Shown: positions 15,462 through 24,171 of the stretch, in pieces
Numbering within the stretch: the first letter of the stretch is position 1
Layout: each line of letters opens with the position of its first letter
Origin: Syntrophaceae bacterium UBA7520
GTDB taxonomy: Bacteria > Desulfobacterota > Syntrophia > Syntrophales > Smithellaceae
DNA: 40,749 nucleotides
Assembly: GCA_002478265.1 (NCBI GenBank)
Contig: DLNC01000020.1
Span: 1-40,749, forward strand
Direction of reading: 5' to 3'
Program-made: the position numbers and the translations under genes
Notes under the pieces: model-generated
Told to the model about the DNA's origin: nothing
Databases searched by the model: none
What the model saw: the letters and a program-made list of their open reading frames with translations, nothing else

Positions 15462-16013
15462 ATGAAAGTTAATAGTAATAATAAACAATCCGGATTCACG
15501 CTTGTGGAAGTCATTGTTGTTCTGGTGCTTTTGGGCATCGTCGCGGCGGGCTTGAGCGGCGCGATTATTTACGGCGCGCAGCATTTTATTTTCGCCCGGG
15601 AGGCAAATCAGTTGTCCCAAAAAGCGCAACTCGCTATGGCGAGGATGAAACGCGAATTGGTAGATGTGAAAAGTATCGCCACGGCCAATGCCAATACTAT
15701 TCAATACACTCTGGCGACAGGCGGCGAATATGCCATCCAATTATCAGGCGCAGCCATTAATATGCAGGGAATAAACCCGGTCATTGCCGCGCAGCCGCTG
15801 ATTAACGGACTGGCTGAGGCAAACGGCGGCCAGACTTTTCTGACCTACAGAAAAGCCGACAACAGCGCCTGGACAACCGCCGATTCCATAAATGATCTGG
15901 CGCAGATTCAGGCAGTGATCGTTCTGGCCATGCCGGGGCAGCCGAATTTGACTTTTCAGACAACAATTAATCCGCGGCGAACGGCGATTCCTTCCGTGCC
16001 GCGATTAAATTAA
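15462..16013 (+). CDS. Minor pilin, GspJ/PilW/MshO-like
   Basis: 183 aa prepilin. The leader MKVNSNNKQSG is followed by FTLVE with Glu at +5 and a long hydrophobic helix. After it comes ANQLSQKAQLAMARMKREL, the amphipathic helix continuation characteristic of GspJ/PilW proteins. The C-terminal head is rich in Asn, Gln and Thr. It starts 7 bases after the previous stop. J-type pilins bridge I- and K-type subunits in the tip complex that primes pilus assembly. Confidence 0.78.
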   Translation: MKVNSNNKQSGFTLVEVIVVLVLLGIVAAGLSGAIIYGAQHFIFAREANQLSQKAQLAMARMKRELVDVKSIATANANTIQYTLATGGEYAIQLSGAAINMQGINPVIAAQPLINGLAEANGGQTFLTYRKADNSAWTTADSINDLAQIQAVIVLAMPGQPNLTFQTTINPRRTAIPSVPRLN

Positions 16014-16027
16014 ATGAAGAAGAAGCA

Positions 16028-16945
16028 ATGAAAATATCCGTATTCCTAATGAAAAAAATAATAAAAAAACAATCCGGCGCCACGCTGATTGCTATTATCG
16101 TTACCATGCTTGTTCTGGCGGTTATCGGCGCGGCTATATATTCTCTGACTTACACGGCTTCTTTAAATCAGGTAGTAGCCCAAAGGGCGGCGAAAGCATT
16201 TTATATCGCCGAATCATGCGTGCGTGTCGCCGCCAGCGAATATAAAGCAGCAGCCAATAAAAACACTACCCTGATTAGCCTGCATAATCAAACTTTTCCC
16301 ATGCCCGGCAATCAGGGCAGTTGCACGGTATTAATTTATCCCTACTGGTTTTATGCAAGAGCGGCTTATGCGGCAGGAACATCGTCGATAACGCTTTATC
16401 TGCCGGGCGATGTGCCAAAGGTGGATGAAGACGGATCCGCGGCGATAAGTTTATTTGCCGGCGGCAATCTGAAAATCAAAGGAGCGTCAGGCGCGGTGGC
16501 CGTGTTCAGCAATGCGTCTATTGGAACATTTAACGGTTCAACCGGCACGCCGGTGACTTTCACTCTAAGCGCGCCCTTCAGTGTGGCCATTGCTGTAAAT
16601 GACGAATTTTATATAGGTTATAACTATACTTCCTCGGCTCCGGCGCCCAATCCCGGAGGGAATTTGATTTTGAATATAAGCGTATCGGATACTAATGATG
16701 ATATGGCAAAAATATTTCCACCGTCGAAAGGAAGCATTTTTGTGGACAGCGGCGGCGCTATTTCCCAGTATGTTTATGAGGAAAGAATTATTAACACAGC
16801 GTCGAATCCGCATACGGTCACGTTAACCAACATTCAGGCGGTGCCAGGCGCGCCCGCGCCGGTCTGGCCGGTGGCGATAAATGATACGCCGATATATATG
16901 GGCAGAAGTTTGGGCCTACGTTCAACTTCCACTTATGGAGATTAA
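16028..16945 (+). CDS. Minor pilin, PilX/GspK/MshP-like, lacking Glu5
   Basis: 305 aa. The prepilin site is KKQSG^ATLIAI: Ala at +1 and Ala, not Glu, at +5. The helix is followed by AAKAFYIAESCVRVAASEY, matching the PilX N-terminal pattern (A-Y-x-AE-x-x). Lack of Glu5 is a hallmark of GspK-type subunits, which cap the tip because they need no salt bridge to a preceding subunit. The head is large (about 230 residues) and beta-rich. A second in-frame ATG at 16049 would give a more normal ten-residue leader. It is directly followed by the adhesin candidate. Confidence 0.78.
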   Translation: MKISVFLMKKIIKKQSGATLIAIIVTMLVLAVIGAAIYSLTYTASLNQVVAQRAAKAFYIAESCVRVAASEYKAAANKNTTLISLHNQTFPMPGNQGSCTVLIYPYWFYARAAYAAGTSSITLYLPGDVPKVDEDGSAAISLFAGGNLKIKGASGAVAVFSNASIGTFNGSTGTPVTFTLSAPFSVAIAVNDEFYIGYNYTSSAPAPNPGGNLILNISVSDTNDDMAKIFPPSKGSIFVDSGGAISQYVYEERIINTASNPHTVTLTNIQAVPGAPAPVWPVAINDTPIYMGRSLGLRSTSTYGD

Positions 16946-16952
16946 TAAAATT

Positions 16953-18938
16953 ATGAAACAACAATCAATTATCTTAGCGATAGTTATTTTTCTAGCATCG
17001 GCCGCTATTGTCTGGGCGGCGCAAAAGACGCTGACCAGCTACACATGGGACCGCGATATTCAGGTAGCAGCATCAACAGGTGGAGGTTTTGGTGGCGGCT
17101 CCGAAGGATCAAGTTTCCCCCCGGTAGTAAATGACCCGCCTAACCCTGCCATCACTGTTGATCCGGGAACCGGTGTAATAAGCTTAGGCAACAACATAAA
17201 TAGGGGTTCTGGCGCTATCTGGTATGGCGGCACGACTGCCGGATGCAATCCATGTAATTCCGGCGTATGCACTTTTGGCGTTGGTTTTCGCGCTTATTTT
17301 GAATTCAGATTCACCACGGCAGACAGCTCGACAAACAGCACTACCTATGGTGATGGTTTTAATTTTATCATCGCTAATTCTTCCAACAATGATATTACCA
17401 AAAGAGGCGGTTCACCTAATGCGGCCGTAGATATGGGAGAATTAATTGGCTATGCCGGTTCGGGTAATACTTCCCCCACTTCCTCAGAGCCAAGGGCAAC
17501 ACCGCCGCTTGATGGCTTAGGCATTGAGCCTCCCAAAATCGGCATTGAGTTTGATACTTATCCCAATACCGGCACCATGACATATAATGGTTGCAGCGGG
17601 GGCCGGCAGGACAATGGCAGCAATAACTATGTAGCATTAATGTTTTGGGGCCAAAATCTGGCGGGCAATTGTAATGCAGCCTCTACCGCGGGCAATACTT
17701 TTCCGCAGGCCAGCTTTGATGACAACATACATCAAGCGGGCGCGGGGACCACGTCCAATCCCTATAATTCCGCGGCCAGCGGTAATGGCTCCGGATTAGG
17801 CGGCTATTACGAAAGAGCGCGATCAACTTACAACTGGCTGGAAGATAACCAGTGGCATCGTGCCCGCGTTGAAGTCGTCAGAACGCCGTCATCGGCAACA
17901 TACCAGGTCAAAGCATGGATTGATTGCGAAGGGTATAATTCGCCCTATACTGCTTGTCCCTCAGGCGAGCTTGTTTATTTTCAGGATGTTCTTAGGCCTT
18001 ATGATAATAGCAGTTATTTGCCCAAAATCAACAGGACACAGCAGCTTGATGGCACGCTCAATACAATGTTTAATAATATTATTTTTGGTTTTACCGTTGC
18101 CACCGGAGGAGCAACGCAAAATATTCTGATTAATAATTTTGCTATTCATTTTCCCACTGTTTCTATCAATCCGACAAGCAGGTCTCATACATACTCCGCG
18201 GCCAGCGGGCAGACCATCAGTGTAACTGCGGCAGCCGGTTCTTGCGGCTGGACGGCAGTAAGTAATGACGATTGGATTACAATTACCGGTGGAGCCAGCG
18301 GTACAGGTAATGGCACGGTTACCTACAGCATTACCGCCAACACAGGTGCAGCAAGGACAGGCACGATAACAATCGGAGGTCAGACATTTACAGTTAGTCA
18401 GGCCGAAGCTCCTTGTCCGACACTTTCCATTACTACCCCATCGCCAGATAATGGAGTCATTAATCAGTATTATTCAACAACTGTATCGGCAAGTGGGGGA
18501 AGCGGAACATTAACATACTATATTACCGCAGGAACGTTGCCGAACGGATTAACCCTCAATCCAAGTACCGGTGTTATTAGCGGTACGCCAACGGTAGCGG
18601 GAATATGGAATAATATTAGAGTAACTGTCACGGATACTTGCTGGTCAGGCGGGCAGACAGCCCAAACGGGAAATTTCAGCATAAGAATTCGTTATAACCC
18701 TTATAGGGTTTATGCCGGGACAACAATGTATTATCAAAGTGGTGGATGTCAAACTTTAAGCAGTGGCAGTTACTACAATCTCTATTACGATGACTCTGTC
18801 ACTTTCTATCGTTATGCAGGTTGCACAGGCAGCACCAGAACGGTAACATATTCAGAAGCCGCGACAACGGATGCTGATAATGACGGGATGATAACAGTTA
18901 ACAGATCTGGAAACACGTGGAGTTTGGCAGATCGTTAA
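16953..18938 (+). CDS. Secreted multidomain protein: lectin-like, BACON and Ig-like domains (candidate pilus-tip adhesin)
   Basis: 661 aa. A signal peptide (1-22, cleavage VWA^AQ) is followed by AQKTLTSYTWD (23-33) and a Gly/Pro-rich linker. Residues about 65-395 resemble an L-type lectin/concanavalin-like beta-sandwich, with FRAYFEFRFTTADSS, DGFNFIIA and GIEFDTYPN. A BACON-type domain (about 403-485) carries CGWTAVSNDDWITITGG and RTGTITIGGQTFTVSQ. A putative-Ig (He_PIG) domain (about 487-580) contains LPNGLTLNPSTGVISGTP. A Cys-containing tail follows. Such domains bind carbohydrates or act as spacers in secreted proteins. Lying after the PilX-like gene, where mshQ or pilY1 would be, it may be presented by the pilus. 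It has no prepilin site or membrane anchor. An upstream ATG (16935) is a possible start. Confidence 0.72.
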   Translation: MKQQSIILAIVIFLASAAIVWAAQKTLTSYTWDRDIQVAASTGGGFGGGSEGSSFPPVVNDPPNPAITVDPGTGVISLGNNINRGSGAIWYGGTTAGCNPCNSGVCTFGVGFRAYFEFRFTTADSSTNSTTYGDGFNFIIANSSNNDITKRGGSPNAAVDMGELIGYAGSGNTSPTSSEPRATPPLDGLGIEPPKIGIEFDTYPNTGTMTYNGCSGGRQDNGSNNYVALMFWGQNLAGNCNAASTAGNTFPQASFDDNIHQAGAGTTSNPYNSAASGNGSGLGGYYERARSTYNWLEDNQWHRARVEVVRTPSSATYQVKAWIDCEGYNSPYTACPSGELVYFQDVLRPYDNSSYLPKINRTQQLDGTLNTMFNNIIFGFTVATGGATQNILINNFAIHFPTVSINPTSRSHTYSAASGQTISVTAAAGSCGWTAVSNDDWITITGGASGTGNGTVTYSITANTGAARTGTITIGGQTFTVSQAEAPCPTLSITTPSPDNGVINQYYSTTVSASGGSGTLTYYITAGTLPNGLTLNPSTGVISGTPTVAGIWNNIRVTVTDTCWSGGQTAQTGNFSIRIRYNPYRVYAGTTMYYQSGGCQTLSSGSYYNLYYDDSVTFYRYAGCTGSTRTVTYSEAATTDADNDGMITVNRSGNTWSLADR

Positions 18939-19074
18939 AGAGCGGTGAGCTGAATTATATACAGGGATGAATGTTGATATTTTAATAAACGGCAATGACA
19001 CGGCAACTGACCGCTAAATAATTGAAAGGGTTTCGGTATTCTCCATATCCGGCAAATAAGAGGCGGAGAAGAAA

Positions 19075-19515
19075 ATGAAAAAAACCAGCATTGTTTGGGC
19101 GGCTTCTTTCTTCCTGATTATCGCACTGTCAGCATGGGGCGCCCAAAGGACATTCACCACTTATACATGGGATGGTGAAGTCGATGTCGCGCCCGCAGAC
19201 GCAGAGGGGCAGTTTGAAATAAATCCGCAAAATATTTCCGTTCCGCGAAACCCCGGAAGCTCAGGAACTTTTAGTGTGATTATGTCCGGCAGTTGTGCCG
19301 CAGACACGTGGACGGCGTCAAGCAATGCGTCTTGGTTGACAATTTCTTCAGGGATGAGCGGTGCAGGAAACGGGGTAGTTACATATCATTATACTACAAA
19401 TAGCGGCGGGCCGGGCACGCCGCTAAGAATAGGCAATATAATGGTTACCGCGGCGTCTTGCGGGCAAAAGATTTTCAGTCTGTGCCAGAACGGGTTTTCA
19501 GAAATTTGTCCTTGA
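19075..19515 (+). CDS. Small secreted BACON-domain protein, paralogue of the adhesin candidate's ends
   Basis: 146 aa. A signal peptide (cleavage AWG^AQ, about residue 22) is followed by AQRTFTTYTWD, nearly the same as the start of the mature large protein (AQKTLTSYTWD). One BACON-like domain (about 45-135) then follows, with DTWTASSNASWLTISSGMSG, and the chain ends about ten residues after it. It looks like the large protein with the lectin and Ig-like parts missing. RBS GGCGGAG lies before the ATG. I considered a frameshifted longer gene, but the domain is complete to its last strand. Function unknown; a competitor, chaperone or second ligand of whatever recognises the shared N-terminal segment are possibilities. 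Confidence 0.65.
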   Translation: MKKTSIVWAASFFLIIALSAWGAQRTFTTYTWDGEVDVAPADAEGQFEINPQNISVPRNPGSSGTFSVIMSGSCAADTWTASSNASWLTISSGMSGAGNGVVTYHYTTNSGGPGTPLRIGNIMVTAASCGQKIFSLCQNGFSEICP

Positions 19516-19606
19516 TATAGTAAAACTCCTCTTTTTATTGACGAGTTGATTTAAATAGGTTATGCGTCAAACACTGGAAGAAAAAAAGTAATTTCTAGCA
19601 GTAATA

Positions 19607-20524
19607 ATGACCCCGCTGACGGAAAAAATAAAAAACGACAATGTTTTGCATTCGCAGTTTCTGGATATCCGCGATAAAAATCCGGTCATCAAGGAAATAA
19701 AGCATACCGTATCTCTGATTAATCCGCAGTTTGATTTTCTTCACTTTGATCGGGCTTTTCGCGATGTGGAAAAGCTATTCCACGGCCGCTACCCCGGTTT
19801 CCGCGGCTGCAACACGGATTATCATGATTTCAAGCATACGCTGGCGGTTGTTCTGGCGATGGCGCGTCTCATCCACGGCGCGGCGGTAGAAGGGATGCTT
19901 TTTTCGGATAAAGATATCAGTCTGGGATTGATCGCCGCCTTGATGCACGATACCGGTTATATTCAGGAAGTTGGCGATATGGAAGGAACGGGCGCTAAAT
20001 ACACACTGATGCATATTAAAAGGGGCATTCAGTTTATCCAAAATTATTATGCCGATGATCCCTACTTCCAAAACGATCTCGAAAATTTCAACGATATCAT
20101 AAGCTGCACCGGCATGAGTATTAATATCAGCGCCATAAAATTTGCCTCATCCAATATGGAATTGCTAGGCAAGATGCTCGGCACGGCGGATTTGTTGGGG
20201 CAGATGTCCGACAGGTTTTATTTGGAAAAGCTGATGCCTCTTTTCCGTGAATTTGAGGAAGGCAAGGTGCCAGGATTTGCCAGCGAATATGATTTGCTGA
20301 AAAAAACTTCCAACTTCTACCACATAACGAAGAGCCGGATGGAAAAAGAGCTGGGTAACGTCAGCCGTTTCATGGTCGCGCATTTCAGCAAAAGGTGGCG
20401 TATCGAAAGAAACATTTACCAGGAAGCCATCGATAAAAACATCAATTATCTGCGTTTTGTTCTCAAGCACAATGAAAAAAGCGTCAGTATTTTTCTGCGC
20501 CGCAACAGCGTAACCATCCAATAA
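19607..20524 (+). CDS. HD-domain phosphohydrolase, cyclic-nucleotide phosphodiesterase-like
   Basis: 305 aa soluble protein. The motif TDYHDFKH (70-77) followed about 37 residues later by H114-D115 in ALMHDTGYI resembles the class I phosphodiesterase arrangement (YHNxxH ... HD), and downstream helices contain the expected Asp in GTADLLGQM. It probably hydrolyses a cyclic nucleotide or another phosphate ester; the substrate cannot be told from the sequence. There is no membrane segment or sensor domain. It lies between the pilus locus and pepA, with about 90 bases on each side, so membership of the pilus locus is uncertain. Confidence 0.7.
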   Translation: MTPLTEKIKNDNVLHSQFLDIRDKNPVIKEIKHTVSLINPQFDFLHFDRAFRDVEKLFHGRYPGFRGCNTDYHDFKHTLAVVLAMARLIHGAAVEGMLFSDKDISLGLIAALMHDTGYIQEVGDMEGTGAKYTLMHIKRGIQFIQNYYADDPYFQNDLENFNDIISCTGMSINISAIKFASSNMELLGKMLGTADLLGQMSDRFYLEKLMPLFREFEEGKVPGFASEYDLLKKTSNFYHITKSRMEKELGNVSRFMVAHFSKRWRIERNIYQEAIDKNINYLRFVLKHNEKSVSIFLRRNSVTIQ

Positions 20525-20549
20525 ATATTTTCCCTTCACATGCAATACA

Positions 20550-20577
20550 TTGACTTTTTTGAGGCTTATGCTATCTT
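20550..20577 (+). promoter_or_regulatory. Sigma-70-type promoter of pepA
   Basis: TTGACT (20550-20555), a 16-base spacer and TATCTT (20572-20577). The predicted start is near 20584, leaving a leader of about 33 nt that contains an AGGGAG ribosome site before the TTG start at 20617. Confidence 0.6.
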
Positions 20578-20616
20578 CGGCATGTCCCAATTGAAAGGAA
20601 GAAGGGAGATACTGTC

Positions 20617-22116
20617 TTGAAAATTAATGTAAAAAAAGGGAATCTAACTGATGCAAAAAGCGAGGCGCTGATATTGGCTTTGTTTGAAGAAGATAAAAAA
20701 CTTTTTGGCCTGGCTTATGATGTAGATGCGAAAAGCGACGGCCTGATCAGCGATATAATAAAAAGCCGGGATTTTGAAGCAAAACACGCTCAGGTTATGG
20801 TAATTTATACCAGAGGTCTCCTGCCGGCAAAAAGAATTTCGCTGGTCGGTTTGGGAAAGAAAAATGAATTCAAACTCGAAAAACTGCGCGCCGCTTATGC
20901 CAAAGCAATGCAACATCTGCGCTCCCTTAATATAACCGAAGCGGCGACGGAGTTTGATTTTAACGTCTTGTCCGGAAGAAAGGAAGAAGTGGTGCGAGCC
21001 GCTGTTGAAGGCGCTGTATTGGGGCTTTATCAGTACACTCCTTTTAAAACAGTTGACCGCGCCGAAATTAAACAGATGAAGCAGTTGGAAATATTCGCAA
21101 CCGGTCAGGATTATGCTTTGATTGCTGAAGAAGTCAGAAAAGCGCGCATCATTACCGATGCCGTCTGTTTTGTCCGGGACCTAGTTTCCGCTCCGGCCAA
21201 TGAAATGACGCCGACGGTTATGGCGCAAAAAGCGCGGGAAGTCGCCCGCCGGAAAAAAGTCGCCTGCAAAGTTCTGGAAAAATCAGCCATGAAAAAATTG
21301 GGGATGAACGCTCTTTTGGGAGTTGCCTCCGGCAGTTGCCAGGAGCCGAAATTCATTATTTTGGAATACAGCGGCGGGAAAAAGGGCAGCGCGCCGATAG
21401 TTCTGGTCGGCAAAGGCCTCACTTTTGACAGCGGCGGCATCAGCATTAAGCCATCAGAAAAAATGGATGAAATGAAAACAGATATGTCCGGAGGCGCCGC
21501 GGTGATGGGCGCGATTATGGCCGCGGCCGATTTGCAGCTGTCGGTTAACATCGTCGGCCTGATTCCCGCCACGGAAAACATGCCTAGCGGCTGCGCGCTC
21601 AAACCCGGCGATATTTTAAAGTCCTACTCGGGAAAAACAATCGAAATTGTCAACACCGACGCGGAAGGGCGGCTTATCCTGGCCGATGCCCTAGCTTACG
21701 CTTCCAAATATAAACCGGCGGCGATCATTGATATCGCCACGCTCACCGGCGCCTGTGTCATTGCGTTGGGCGATGAGGTTATCGGCATGATGGGCACGGA
21801 TGAAAAACTCAAAGCGGAAATTAACGACGCTGCGCAGGCGACGGGCGAACTGGTTTGGGAACTGCCGCTTTGGGACATTTATTCCGAGCAGATAAAAAGC
21901 GATATCGCTGATTACAAAAACAGCGGCGGACGTGCCGCAGGCACCATCACTGCCGCGGCTTTTTTGGGCAAATTTGTCGGCGATTACCCCTGGGTGCATC
22001 TGGATATCGCGGGACCCGCCTGGTTTGACAAAGATAAACCATACATTCCTAAAGGTGCGTCGGGTGTGCCGGTGCGGCTGCTGGTACATTTTTTAATGAA
22101 ACAAGTCGAAAAATAA
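20617..22116 (+). CDS. pepA: Leucyl aminopeptidase (M17 family)
   Basis: 499 aa, usual length. This cytosolic two-metal enzyme removes N-terminal residues from peptides; in E. coli it also binds DNA. The C-terminal catalytic domain has the family signature NTDAEGRLILADAL and the metal- and substrate-binding stretch VGKGLTFDSGGISIKPSEKM, with Lys, Asp and Glu ligands in place. The N-terminal macrodomain-like region (1-160) is more variable, as is normal. The TTG start follows AAGGGAG. A predicted promoter lies just upstream and no gene adjoins closely, so it looks monocistronic. Confidence 0.94.
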   Translation: MKINVKKGNLTDAKSEALILALFEEDKKLFGLAYDVDAKSDGLISDIIKSRDFEAKHAQVMVIYTRGLLPAKRISLVGLGKKNEFKLEKLRAAYAKAMQHLRSLNITEAATEFDFNVLSGRKEEVVRAAVEGAVLGLYQYTPFKTVDRAEIKQMKQLEIFATGQDYALIAEEVRKARIITDAVCFVRDLVSAPANEMTPTVMAQKAREVARRKKVACKVLEKSAMKKLGMNALLGVASGSCQEPKFIILEYSGGKKGSAPIVLVGKGLTFDSGGISIKPSEKMDEMKTDMSGGAAVMGAIMAAADLQLSVNIVGLIPATENMPSGCALKPGDILKSYSGKTIEIVNTDAEGRLILADALAYASKYKPAAIIDIATLTGACVIALGDEVIGMMGTDEKLKAEINDAAQATGELVWELPLWDIYSEQIKSDIADYKNSGGRAAGTITAAAFLGKFVGDYPWVHLDIAGPAWFDKDKPYIPKGASGVPVRLLVHFLMKQVEK

Positions 22117-22191
22117 AACCACCGCATTTTCCACGCAGCTTCGACGCGTTAGATTCGCGTTTATTGTATCCATGAGCAGGTTGGCACGAAG

Positions 22192-23187
22192 ATGGCGCTT
22201 CTTGAAATAAAAGATTTGGTAACCGTGTTTGATACCGCTCAAGGGACAATCAGGGCGGTTGACCATGTATCTTTAAGCGTGGCAAACAGTGAAACGGTGG
22301 GCGTTGTCGGAGAATCCGGATGCGGCAAAACAATGCTGGCTCTTTCCGTTATGCGTCTTTTGCCGGGGCGGGGTAAAATAAGCCACGGTGAGATTATTTT
22401 CTCCAATAAGAATTTATTGACCCTTTCGAATGAGGAGATACGTGCCATCCGCGGCAGTCAAATATCCATGATTTTTCAGGAACCGATGACTTCGCTCAAT
22501 CCGGTGTTTCGCGTGGGAGAACAAATTGCCGAAGCTATCCGTCTGCACAGAAACGTTTCGGCGAAAGAGGCGGTGCTGATGTCTGTGGAACAATTGCGTG
22601 AGGTAGGAATTCCCGATCCGGATAAAAGAGCGCGCGATTACCCACATCAGCTCAGCGGCGGCATGCGTCAGCGCGTGATGATTGCCATGGCGATGTCCTG
22701 TCATCCGCAACTTCTTTTGGCGGATGAACCTACCACCGCTTTGGACGTGACCATTCAGGCGCAGGTTATCGAGCTGATTGATGAACTGAAAAACAAGAAT
22801 CAAATGGCCGTGTTGTTTATCACGCATGACCTGGGTCTTATCGCGCGGCACGCGCAGAGAATCGCGGTAATGTACGCCGGGAAAATAGTGGAAAACGCGC
22901 CGGCTGATAAAATATTTGTAAATCCCGCTCATCCTTATACTCAAGGACTTATTGATTCACTGCCCGGTAGGAGTATTGCCGCCGGCTCAACAGCGCCAGA
23001 ATATCTCAAAACTATCCCCGGCACGGTTCCCAGTTTGTATGATCTTTCGCCCGGCTGTCGTTTTTATGAGCGTTGTTCCTATGGGGATGGCTACTGCGCG
23101 GAAAACGAACCGCCACTGACGGTAATAGATAAAACTCACCTGGCTGCCTGCTGGAAAACAGAAAAAGTGCTAAAGAGGATTAAATAA
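22192..23187 (+). CDS. oppD: Oligopeptide/dipeptide ABC transporter ATP-binding protein (OppD/DppD)
   Basis: 331 aa. Walker A is GESGCGKT, the ABC signature is LSGGMRQR and Walker B is LLLADEPTTALD. The C-terminal oligopeptide-transporter extension has cysteines in GCRFYERCSYGDGYCAENEPP, which in this family ligate an iron-sulfur cluster. It forms a heterodimer with the next gene product to drive peptide uptake. The two permease genes and the binding protein usually found beside it are not here. An aminopeptidase gene just upstream fits peptide use but is not proof of linkage. Confidence 0.92.
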   Translation: MALLEIKDLVTVFDTAQGTIRAVDHVSLSVANSETVGVVGESGCGKTMLALSVMRLLPGRGKISHGEIIFSNKNLLTLSNEEIRAIRGSQISMIFQEPMTSLNPVFRVGEQIAEAIRLHRNVSAKEAVLMSVEQLREVGIPDPDKRARDYPHQLSGGMRQRVMIAMAMSCHPQLLLADEPTTALDVTIQAQVIELIDELKNKNQMAVLFITHDLGLIARHAQRIAVMYAGKIVENAPADKIFVNPAHPYTQGLIDSLPGRSIAAGSTAPEYLKTIPGTVPSLYDLSPGCRFYERCSYGDGYCAENEPPLTVIDKTHLAACWKTEKVLKRIK

Positions 23188-23197
23188 AAACTCACAA

Positions 23198-24166
23198 ATG
23201 CAGAAAGTATTGCTGGAAGTAAAAAATTTAAGCAAAATTTATGAAACTGTTGCGGCGCTGGCCGGGGCTAAGAAAAGATTAATTCCCGCCCTCAGCAATG
23301 TTGATTTACAGATATACAAGGGAGAAACACTGGGGCTCGTCGGTGAATCCGGCTGTGGAAAATCGACGCTGGCAAAGCTTATCACGTTGCTGGAAAAGCC
23401 CTCCTCGGGCTCTATCCTCCATGAAGGACAGAATATCTTTAGCTACGGCAAAAAGGATCTGAAAAGCTATCGTCGACGCGTACAACTTGTTTTTCAGGAT
23501 CCTTACTCATCGCTCAACGCGCGCCGCTCGGCGGCAGCCATTATTGAAGAGCCGCTGATTATTCAAGGTCAGAGGGATAAACAGAAAAGAAAACAAGATG
23601 TGCTTAAATTAATGGAACAGGTTGGCTTAACCCGTCAACAGGCAAATCGCTATCCTCATGAATTCAGCGGCGGGCAGAGGCAGCGCATCGGCATCGCGCG
23701 CGCGCTGATCTTGCGGCCGGAACTTATTGTGGCTGACGAGCCGGTGTCCGCGCTGGATGTATCAATTCAGGCGCAGATTCTTAATCTCCTCAAGAGGCTG
23801 AAAAACGATTTCGGACTAACTTACTTATTTATTTCCCATGATTTAAATGTTATCCGACATATGTCCGACCGGGTGGCGGTAATGTATCTGGGTCGTATTG
23901 TCGAGCTGGCCGATAACCGGGATATTTATGATAATCCACTGCATCCATACACGCGGCTGTTGCTTTCCGCAGCTCCTTCCTACGCCGTATTCGACGATAA
24001 AATAATGACCAGAATTACCGGCGAAGCGGGAACAGCGCCGGAAAACGGCTGCAGTTTTCAGAATCGTTGCGCCTACAAACGTGAGAGTTGTTCATTGCTG
24101 CAGCCGCCGTTAAAAGAAATTGCGCCTGGAAGATATTGTGCCTGTCATTGGGCGGGAGAAAGCTGA
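23198..24166 (+). CDS. oppF: Oligopeptide/dipeptide ABC transporter ATP-binding protein (OppF/DppF)
   Basis: 322 aa partner of OppD. Walker A is GESGCGKST, the signature is FSGGQRQRIGIARAL and Walker B is LIVADEPVSALDVS. The C-terminal Cys-rich end (CSFQNRCAYKRESCSLLQPP) again matches the Opp/Dpp extension. Compared with many OppF proteins it has a short insertion near the N-terminus (VAALAGAKKRLIPAL). It begins 10 bases after oppD and almost touches the following hydrolase gene, so the three form one operon. Confidence 0.92.
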   Translation: MQKVLLEVKNLSKIYETVAALAGAKKRLIPALSNVDLQIYKGETLGLVGESGCGKSTLAKLITLLEKPSSGSILHEGQNIFSYGKKDLKSYRRRVQLVFQDPYSSLNARRSAAAIIEEPLIIQGQRDKQKRKQDVLKLMEQVGLTRQQANRYPHEFSGGQRQRIGIARALILRPELIVADEPVSALDVSIQAQILNLLKRLKNDFGLTYLFISHDLNVIRHMSDRVAVMYLGRIVELADNRDIYDNPLHPYTRLLLSAAPSYAVFDDKIMTRITGEAGTAPENGCSFQNRCAYKRESCSLLQPPLKEIAPGRYCACHWAGES

Positions 24167-24171
24167 AAATC

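Noticed and set aside
19440..19515. Frameshift truncating the small BACON protein
   Set aside because: The last BACON strand pattern (GQ-x-IFSL-x-Q) is complete in frame, so a natural stop is more likely.
22182..22198. TGGCACG-N4-TGGC, a near match to a sigma-54 promoter
   Set aside because: The -12 side overlaps the oppD start codon, so transcription would begin inside a gene whose N-terminus is conserved. It is probably chance.
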